Shown in pieces: positions 26,114-32,177 of a DNA stretch of 32,177 nt. Below the pieces are notes generated by a model. That model had not been told where the DNA came from. It worked only from the letters and a program-made list of their open reading frames with translations, and did not search any database. Location of the stretch: positions 1 to 32,177 of the forward strand of contig DAOUZA010000007.1 of assembly GCA_030665785.1 (NCBI GenBank), in the 5' to 3' direction. The translations under genes were made by a program, and so were the position numbers. The DNA is from Dehalococcoidia bacterium (GTDB lineage: Bacteria > Chloroflexota > Dehalococcoidia > GIF9 > AB-539-J10). Numbering within the stretch: the first letter of the stretch is position 1; each line of letters begins with the position of its first letter.

Positions 26114-26695
26114 CTATTTTTGTCCGTAAATTTCACGGAATACCAATTCGGAAAGTTCCTTCCTTTTCGGTGTCTTACCTTCCTTCGCTGGATGACCCAG
26201 CGGGGTCATTTCAACTACTGCCGCCCCTTCAGGGACATTCAAAATCTGCCCCACTTTTTGAGCATCAAAGGCACCAACATGCACTGTTCCCAAACCTAAA
26301 GAATGAGCTGCCAGGGCAATGTTTTGCATTGCTAACGCTACATCAAACATATACCAATCTCCCTTATCAGTGACCGGCTCACCTTGATAAAAGCCAGATT
26401 TGCCTAGCTCGGCACAAGCCACGATGACTATAGGCGCTTCTTTAACAGCCTTGTAGGCTGGATTCCAAGGCGTAAGGGCATCAGCTAATTTAGCTTTCGT
26501 TTCACTATTTTGAACTACCACAAATCTAGAGCATTGTGTATTTGCCCAAGAGGGTGCCCAGCGAGCAGCCTCCAGAACAGCATTAAGCTTTTCTTCAGCG
26601 ATAGCCTCAGATTTATAATGACGGATACTGCGCCTTGTCTTTATTGCTTCAAATACTTCCACTTCTACCTCCTTATTTATTATTCTTCTTCCCAA
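26114..26695 (-). CDS. Nitroreductase family protein
   Basis: VFEAIKTRRSIRHYKSEAIAEEKLNAVLEAARWAPSWANTQ..., ALAMQNIALAAHSLGLGTVHVG. Confidence 0.9.
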   Translation of the reverse strand: MGRRIINKEVEVEVFEAIKTRRSIRHYKSEAIAEEKLNAVLEAARWAPSWANTQCSRFVVVQNSETKAKLADALTPWNPAYKAVKEAPIVIVACAELGKSGFYQGEPVTDKGDWYMFDVALAMQNIALAAHSLGLGTVHVGAFDAQKVGQILNVPEGAAVVEMTPLGHPAKEGKTPKRKELSELVFREIYGQK

Positions 26696-27321
26696 GCACC
26701 TTCACCGATGAGCGGTACAAAATAGCATCCACCTAAATTTTCCACCTTATTCCCCCTCCGCCTTTTGGTAACCCGCAGTAAATCCTGCTGCCAGCGAGAA
26801 CCTACGGGGATTATCAATCGCCCACCCAAAGATAATTGGTCCAAAAGGATTTGAGGAATATTGGGAGCACCGGCGGAAACTATAATAGCATTGTAGGGTG
26901 CCTCATCAGGCCAGCCTAACTTCTTGCCAGCGAGGTAAACCTTGACGTTAGAATAACCAAGCTTTTCCAAAACACGCTTAGCTCCTTCCGCTAACTCAGA
27001 TATGCGCTCTACAGTGATAACCTGCCGGGCTAACTCAGCTAATATGGCTGCTTCGTAACCACTCCCAGCACCTAGTTCCAGAACTTTATCCTCGCTTTTA
27101 AGCTCTAAAGCCTGCACCATTAAAGCTACAATATAAGGTTGGGAGATAGTTTGCCCAAAGCCAATGCTTAATGGTCTGTCTTCGTAGGCAGCATAATACT
27201 GATCTTCAGGCACAAAAGCTTCACGCGGAACATGCCGTATAGCTCCAATCACACGCTTATCAGAAATCTCCAAGCTGAGTTTGGCAATTAAATTGTCCCG
27301 AGCAAGGCTTAAATCCACCAC
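26680..27321 (-). CDS. pcm: Protein-L-isoaspartate O-methyltransferase
   Basis: VPREAFVPEDQYYAAYEDRPLSIGFGQTISQPYIVALMVQAL, VLELGAGSGYEAAILAEL. Confidence 0.93.
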   Translation of the reverse strand: MVDLSLARDNLIAKLSLEISDKRVIGAIRHVPREAFVPEDQYYAAYEDRPLSIGFGQTISQPYIVALMVQALELKSEDKVLELGAGSGYEAAILAELARQVITVERISELAEGAKRVLEKLGYSNVKVYLAGKKLGWPDEAPYNAIIVSAGAPNIPQILLDQLSLGGRLIIPVGSRWQQDLLRVTKRRRGNKVENLGGCYFVPLIGEGAWEEE

Positions 27322-27335
27322 AGGTTATTTTTAAA

Positions 27336-27584
27336 TCAACCAAAGATAAAAGATAATACTATGAGAATCAGAATTGCCGAGCCACCAAGGATGCCAATAC
27401 GCCGTAGCTCGGGCATTACATATTGATAGCGATTAACAAGAGCCCGCTCTTCAGGAACTTTCTTTCTAGCTAAGGCACCCGCCTCAGCAACGGTTGAAAT
27501 AACCTGCTGTGAATTTCTTTCTCTGGCTACTTTCGCCAGTTTAGCACGCTGTTTCACCTTAGTACGGTGTGATTTTTTAGACAT
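27336..27584 (-). CDS. Small basic protein with C-terminal transmembrane helix
   Basis: 82 aa; very basic N-terminus, IGILGGSAILILIVLSFIFG at the C-terminus; packed tightly between xer-like and pcm. Confidence 0.75.
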   Translation of the reverse strand: MSKKSHRTKVKQRAKLAKVARERNSQQVISTVAEAGALARKKVPEERALVNRYQYVMPELRRIGILGGSAILILIVLSFIFG

Positions 27585-27588
27585 ACCT

Positions 27589-28443
27589 TTACCTTAATGT
27601 GGGCCTCATTTGCTCATAAATCTTGGTGCTTGAGATATAAGCATGTCCCAAGAGTTGTTGCACATCTCGAAGTTCAGCACCAGTTCGTAATTTATATGCT
27701 GCAAAACTATGGCGCAGGGCCCGCGGGGTAACCATACCACCAAGCCCAGCTTTAGAAGCATAATTCTTAACAATCTCCCAGAATCCCTGCCGGGTGAGCC
27801 TCTTGCCAAGCCGATTCAAAAATAGCGCTTTCTCCTTTTCATCATACAGGAGCTCGAATCTGTCACCGTTAACAAAATCTTTTAATAGCTTGGCAATATG
27901 ATAGTCGAAAGGAGCCTGCCTTCTTGAATTGCCGTGAGAGCAATGGAGGTAACGCTGCTCTAGATTAATGTCCTCGGTATCCAGCGATACCAGCTCAGTT
28001 ACCCGCAAGCCTGTAGCATAAAGTAACTCTAACATCACCTTATCTCTTTTAGCCTCTGGAGTGGATAGCTTCGCTGGCTCTGCCAACAAACAGTGAAACT
28101 CAGAGGGAGATAAGACAGATGGCACATGCTTCTTAATCCTGGGAGATAGCAAACCCTGCGCTGGGTTATTCTTCGCTCTACCCATGTCAACCATGAACTT
28201 GAAAAACGACTTTGCTGAGGCTACTTTGCGAGCTACCGTGGCCGGAGAATACTTCCTATCCCTGAGGCTGAATAGATAGTTTTTCAATAGCTCATTGTTT
28301 GACTCAATAACACCCTCGCCTCCGCTTGCCTCACCAAATGCCATCAATTGATTCAAATCATTGCGATAGGCAGCTAGAGTATTCGGGGAACGACCTTTAC
28401 TATCAGCAAGGTATTCTAGAAAAGCGACAATGTCTTTTTCCAT
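27589..28443 (-). CDS. Tyrosine recombinase (XerC/XerD-like), non-canonical active site
   Basis: LLYATGLRVTELVSLDTEDI, PRALRHSFAAYKLRTGAELRDVQQLLGHAYISSTKIYEQM. Confidence 0.9.
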   Translation of the reverse strand: MEKDIVAFLEYLADSKGRSPNTLAAYRNDLNQLMAFGEASGGEGVIESNNELLKNYLFSLRDRKYSPATVARKVASAKSFFKFMVDMGRAKNNPAQGLLSPRIKKHVPSVLSPSEFHCLLAEPAKLSTPEAKRDKVMLELLYATGLRVTELVSLDTEDINLEQRYLHCSHGNSRRQAPFDYHIAKLLKDFVNGDRFELLYDEKEKALFLNRLGKRLTRQGFWEIVKNYASKAGLGGMVTPRALRHSFAAYKLRTGAELRDVQQLLGHAYISSTKIYEQMRPTLR

Positions 28444-28467
28444 TTACCTCATTTTAGCACATTTTTT

Positions 28468-28496
28468 TTGCCTCTGGTAATCCCTGTTGTTACAAT
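28468..28496 (+). promoter_or_regulatory. Promoter for uvrC (leaderless candidate)
   Basis: TTGCCT - 17 nt - TACAAT, with GTG start 7 nt after the -10 end. Confidence 0.6.
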
Positions 28497-28502
28497 ATTT
28501 TT

Positions 28503-30347
28503 GTGACATTAACAAAATTAGCGCCACAATTAAAAACTGTTCCCACAAATCCTGGAGTGTATTTGTTCAAAAATGAGCAGGGAAATGTGCTCTATGTAGG
28601 CAAGGCTGCCAATCTCAGCAATCGGGTGAAAAGTTATTTTACGGAACATAAAAATCTTCCCTTCAAAATTCAGCGATTAATGTCAAAGATGAGCGACATT
28701 GAATTTATAGTTACCAATTCTGAGCAGGAAGCTTTAATATTAGAATGCAACTTGATAAAAAGGCATCGTCCACGCTACAACGTTCGCCTAAAAGACGATA
28801 AAACTTTCCCCTACCTTAAAATAAATATCACCGAAGATTGGCCTGGAGTTTATGTTACTCGCCGTTTTCAGAAAGATGGTGCTAGATACTTTGGCCCTTT
28901 CGCCAGCGCCGGCTCAGTTCGCAAAACATTGAGACTGATAAAGAAAATCTTTCCCTTCCGCTCCTGCACTAAAACCATTACTGGCAGAGATAAAAAGCCT
29001 TGCCTTGAATACCACATTCACCGATGTCTCGGACCATGTATTGGTGCGGTAACCAGAGAGGAATACCACGAGATGATAAATCAAGTTATCCAATTTTTAG
29101 AAGGCAAACAGGAGTTGGTCCTCCGACAATTAAACCAAAAAATGAGGGAAGCATCCCGTCGCTTCCAGTTTGAAAAGGCAGCCTTGCTTCGTGACCAAAT
29201 CAGGGCAATAGAGAAGGTGATTGAGGCACAGAAAATCGCCGTCACCTTAAAAGGAGAACAAGATGTCATTGCTCTAGCACAGGACAAGAGGCTGGCTTGT
29301 GTGGAGATATTCTTCATCCGCAACAATAAGCTTGTTGGGCGCGACCATTTTATTATGGAAAACATCTATGATGAAACGCCAAGTGAAATAATTACCAGCT
29401 TCGTGAAACAATATTATGCCTCAGCATCGTATATCCCACCTCTAATATTGCTTCGAAACCCGGTGAATGAATCAGCAACGCTCACCGAGTGGCTTAAGGA
29501 ACAAAGAGGAAACAGCATAAAACTTCAGGTTCCTGAGCGAGGAGCAAAAAAACAATTAATGAATATGGCGATTGAGAACGCCAACAAGGAGTTGCAACTA
29601 GCTAAAGCCAGGGAGATGACTTTAGAAACGATAACCTCAGCACTGCAACAGCTAAAAGACAAACTTCGTCTGCCACGAATACCGCTACGGATAGAATGCT
29701 ATGATATTTCCGATATTCAAGGCGCTCTGGCGGTAGGAAGCATGATTGTTCTGGAGAAAGGGATGCCCAAGCCAGCTCATTACCGCCGCTTCAAAATCAA
29801 AACAATAACCGGTGCCGATGACTACGCCATGATTCAAGAAATATTACGGCGGAGATTCAGAAGGACTATCAGCGTCACAGGCAAAGCGAACGAACCACTT
29901 TCACAAAAGGATAGCTGGGCAATTATACCCGACCTCATTCTCATTGATGGTGGCAAAGGTCAGCTTAATGCTGCTATTAAGGTCACGAGAGAACTGGGAG
30001 TGGGCTCCATACCAATTGCTAGCATAGCCAAGGAAAACGAGGATGTCTTCACACCAGGCAGGTCGGAGCCATTGGGCATTGCCAAGGACTCCCCGGCACT
30101 TCACACGCTTCAAAGAGCGCGAGATGAGGCACACCGCTTCGCTATCAGCTATCACCAACAGCTTCGACGCAGGAAAGGTATTGCCTCATTGTTAGATGAT
30201 ATTCCCGGCATCGGACCAAAGCGAAAAAGGGCTTTGATAATCAAATTCAGGTCAGTTAAAGGCATCAAAGAAGCCTCGTTGGAAGAGCTCAGCCAAACGA
30301 AAGGAATAACACCAGCTCTAGCCCAAAAAGTTAAACAGTACCTATAA
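28503..30347 (+). CDS. uvrC: Excinuclease ABC subunit C
   Basis: PTNPGVYLFKNEQGNVLYVGKAANLSNRVKSYF, CLEYHIHRCLGPCIG, IECYDISDIQG, PDLILIDGGKGQLNAA, C-terminal HhH LLDDIPGIGPKRKRAL. Confidence 0.97.
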   Translation: MTLTKLAPQLKTVPTNPGVYLFKNEQGNVLYVGKAANLSNRVKSYFTEHKNLPFKIQRLMSKMSDIEFIVTNSEQEALILECNLIKRHRPRYNVRLKDDKTFPYLKINITEDWPGVYVTRRFQKDGARYFGPFASAGSVRKTLRLIKKIFPFRSCTKTITGRDKKPCLEYHIHRCLGPCIGAVTREEYHEMINQVIQFLEGKQELVLRQLNQKMREASRRFQFEKAALLRDQIRAIEKVIEAQKIAVTLKGEQDVIALAQDKRLACVEIFFIRNNKLVGRDHFIMENIYDETPSEIITSFVKQYYASASYIPPLILLRNPVNESATLTEWLKEQRGNSIKLQVPERGAKKQLMNMAIENANKELQLAKAREMTLETITSALQQLKDKLRLPRIPLRIECYDISDIQGALAVGSMIVLEKGMPKPAHYRRFKIKTITGADDYAMIQEILRRRFRRTISVTGKANEPLSQKDSWAIIPDLILIDGGKGQLNAAIKVTRELGVGSIPIASIAKENEDVFTPGRSEPLGIAKDSPALHTLQRARDEAHRFAISYHQQLRRRKGIASLLDDIPGIGPKRKRALIIKFRSVKGIKEASLEELSQTKGITPALAQKVKQYL

Positions 30348-31077
30348 GCTTTGCTAAGGTCAGGGCATTTTTCACAGCGAAGGCCTGGGCATCGTTATTA
30401 AAGTAGATATAGACGGCTTCAACTTCCTTGCCCAACCGAGCAATCTTTTTGGCCCACCGGGAAAGCTCTTCGTCGGAATACCAGCTTGCATACATATCGC
30501 CGCTGCCATGAAATCGGATATAGGCAAAATCGCTGGTAGCCACCAGTGGACAGGTGAAGCCAGGCATATCAAAAACACACAGGCCAGTATTATGTCGTCT
30601 TAAAATTTCAAAAACAGCGCCATCAATCCAGGAGTCGTGGCGGAATTCAAATACGTGATGGTATTCTTGAGGTAAACTGGACAAGAAACTTTCCAGCACC
30701 CCATCATTGCGTTTCATATTAGGCGGCAACTGGTATAACAGAGGACCTAGCTTATTTTGAAGCAAGCAAGCTCGTGACAGGAAATTGTCCACCGCAGAGC
30801 CGATGTTCCTTAGCTTCTTAATATGAGTGATGAATCGGCTTACCTTGACCGCAAAAACAAAATCTTCCGGCGATGATTCTCGCCAGGTGATAAAAGCCTT
30901 CTCGGTAGGCAGATGATAGAAACTATTATTGAGCTCAACGGTATTAAACTGTTTGCTGTAAAATTGCAGCCATTTTGGCTTCGCCAATCCTTCAGGATAA
31001 TAGAGCCCACGCCAGTGCTCATAGTGCCAGCCACTGGTGCCAATAAAATATTTAGAGGTTAGATGCTGTTCGCCCAT
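30331..31077 (-). CDS. DUF72 family protein
   Basis: FIGTSGWHYEHWRGLYYPEGLAKPKWLQFYSKQFNTVELNNSFYHLP. Confidence 0.92.
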   Translation of the reverse strand: MGEQHLTSKYFIGTSGWHYEHWRGLYYPEGLAKPKWLQFYSKQFNTVELNNSFYHLPTEKAFITWRESSPEDFVFAVKVSRFITHIKKLRNIGSAVDNFLSRACLLQNKLGPLLYQLPPNMKRNDGVLESFLSSLPQEYHHVFEFRHDSWIDGAVFEILRRHNTGLCVFDMPGFTCPLVATSDFAYIRFHGSGDMYASWYSDEELSRWAKKIARLGKEVEAVYIYFNNDAQAFAVKNALTLAKLIGTV

Positions 31078-31109
31078 CCGTCTTTGCCTCCAGTGGAATG
31101 ATTTCCCCC

Positions 31110-31196
31110 TTACATTTTAAATATCATCACGTTTTTGGTAGTCTCCCTGGCAAATTTAGTTACCACTACACCCCGAACCAGTATTTTACGAGCCAT
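31110..31196 (-). CDS. Possible 28-aa small ORF
   Basis: MARKILVRGVVVTKFARETTKNVMIFKM, with AGGTGG about 7 nt upstream. Not in the supplied ORF track (too short). Confidence 0.25.
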   Translation of the reverse strand: MARKILVRGVVVTKFARETTKNVMIFKM

Positions 31197-31222
31197 TTTT
31201 TCACCACCTGAGTAATATCCTC

Positions 31223-32155
31223 TTAGAGCCCGAGGAAGGCTCTTATAGCACCAGCAGAGTCGTATTTCGGTTGCCAACCGAGCTCATTTCTGGCTTTCGA
31301 AGAATCCACCAGTATAGGATATTTGCTTGGTTTATCAAGCCACTCTGCAGATCCTCTATCCATCGCGGTAAGAAGTTGGCTAAATAATTCCCTGCCACCT
31401 TCGCTGTTTAGATCAACCTGCACTATCTCTTTTCCCGTAACTTCAGCAATTTCTTTCCAGGTCAAGGGATTTTCACCACCCAAGTTATAAATACCAGTTT
31501 TCCCCTTTTTAAAAGCAAGATATATTGCATCGGCAACGTCCTGGTCCCACACCCATTCAATTTTAGCATCATAACCAAAGTCCATAACCACCGAAGATCT
31601 TAAAAGAGTGCTAAATGGATTATCGATATTTGGACCCAAAAATATTGCAGGCCTGAATCTGGTTACTTTTATATCAGGGTATTCTTGTTCAAATTCGTTT
31701 AGAAATCTTTCAACAGCACCTTTTGCTCTTGAGTAATACCAATCCTCATTTGGTTTAAGAGGGGAATCTTCTTTTAAGGGTAATTTGTGCGTTGGGTCGG
31801 CACCGTAGGCCGCAATTGAACTGGTGTAAAGGATATGTTTAACACCTGCCTTTGCTGCGGCGTTAAAGATATTCTCTGAGCCCTCAATATTTATTGAATC
31901 TATCTCCTCATAAGGAACATTAGGGTTTACAATAAAGGCAAAATGGAATAACACATCAATTCCTGAAAAGGAATCTACGATATCGGGGGCCCTGACATCT
32001 TTTTTAATGAACACTAGTTTTGAGTTTGTTGTGTCTATGTTCCGGGGATATTGGAGGTCAACACCACGAACTTCCTCAACTTCATCATCTCCGAGAAGGC
32101 GAGGAGTAACAACGGAGGCTAAATAACCAGAAATGCCGGTAACTAAAACCTTCAT
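31223..32155 (-). CDS. NAD-dependent epimerase/dehydratase (extended SDR)
   Basis: VTGISGYLASVVTPRLL (Rossmann motif), HILYTSSIAAYG, YYSRAKGAVE (YxxxK). Confidence 0.92.
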   Translation of the reverse strand: MKVLVTGISGYLASVVTPRLLGDDEVEEVRGVDLQYPRNIDTTNSKLVFIKKDVRAPDIVDSFSGIDVLFHFAFIVNPNVPYEEIDSINIEGSENIFNAAAKAGVKHILYTSSIAAYGADPTHKLPLKEDSPLKPNEDWYYSRAKGAVERFLNEFEQEYPDIKVTRFRPAIFLGPNIDNPFSTLLRSSVVMDFGYDAKIEWVWDQDVADAIYLAFKKGKTGIYNLGGENPLTWKEIAEVTGKEIVQVDLNSEGGRELFSQLLTAMDRGSAEWLDKPSKYPILVDSSKARNELGWQPKYDSAGAIRAFLGL

Positions 32156-32177
32156 AAAAGTCCCTCCTTTTTCATCC

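Noticed and set aside
27589-28443. Mobile element or integron based on the tyrosine recombinase
   Set aside because: Flanked by housekeeping genes (uvrC, pcm), no att-like repeats, cargo or adjacent element boundaries seen; the tRNA-Glu about 1.5 kb away shows no duplicated 3' end in the window.
30331-30347. Overlap of uvrC and DUF72 as a frameshift artefact
   Set aside because: Both proteins end naturally; a 17-nt convergent overlap is ordinary in a compact genome.

Overview
The window is a gene-dense, mostly housekeeping segment of a bacterial chromosome. Gene content and protein style suggest Chloroflexota/Dehalococcoidia-like, but this is inference with no search run. On the minus strand lies a pyrimidine operon pyrR-pyrB-pyrC-carA-(hypothetical)-carB(partial), with a textbook PyrR-type attenuator in front of it. 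Divergent to it is argJ-argB-argD-argG-argH-rpe. Then follow rpmB(-), fakA/fakB-like, recG, argS, a gamma-carbonic-anhydrase(-), thiC, speD-like + agmatinase, a GreA-like fusion, a homocitrate/Re-citrate-synthase-like gene(-), argC, tRNA-Glu(TTC), a nitroreductase(-), pcm(-), a small membrane protein(-), a Xer-like recombinase(-), uvrC, DUF72(-) and a nucleotide-sugar epimerase-like SDR(-). The strongest unusual signals are: (1) a dispersed short repeat (TCATTGCGAGC...AAGCAATCTC) sitting in frame inside carA and pyrC, forming the argD C-terminus, touching the gamma-CA stop codon, and possibly decayed inside recG, reminiscent of Rickettsia palindromic elements; (2) a second repeat that supplies both the pyrC stop and the carA ribosome-binding site; (3) a PyrB carrying an internal insertion and a C-terminal PyrI-type zinc motif plus Ada-like tail but no obvious PyrI nucleotide-binding domain; (4) a pyr attenuator whose terminator stem also contains the pyrR Shine-Dalgarno; (5) a speD homologue overlapping an agmatinase gene, suggesting a SpeD-derived arginine decarboxylase; (6) GreA fused to a recombinase-like N-terminal domain; (7) a Xer-like protein lacking two catalytic residues. 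All homology calls are by eye.
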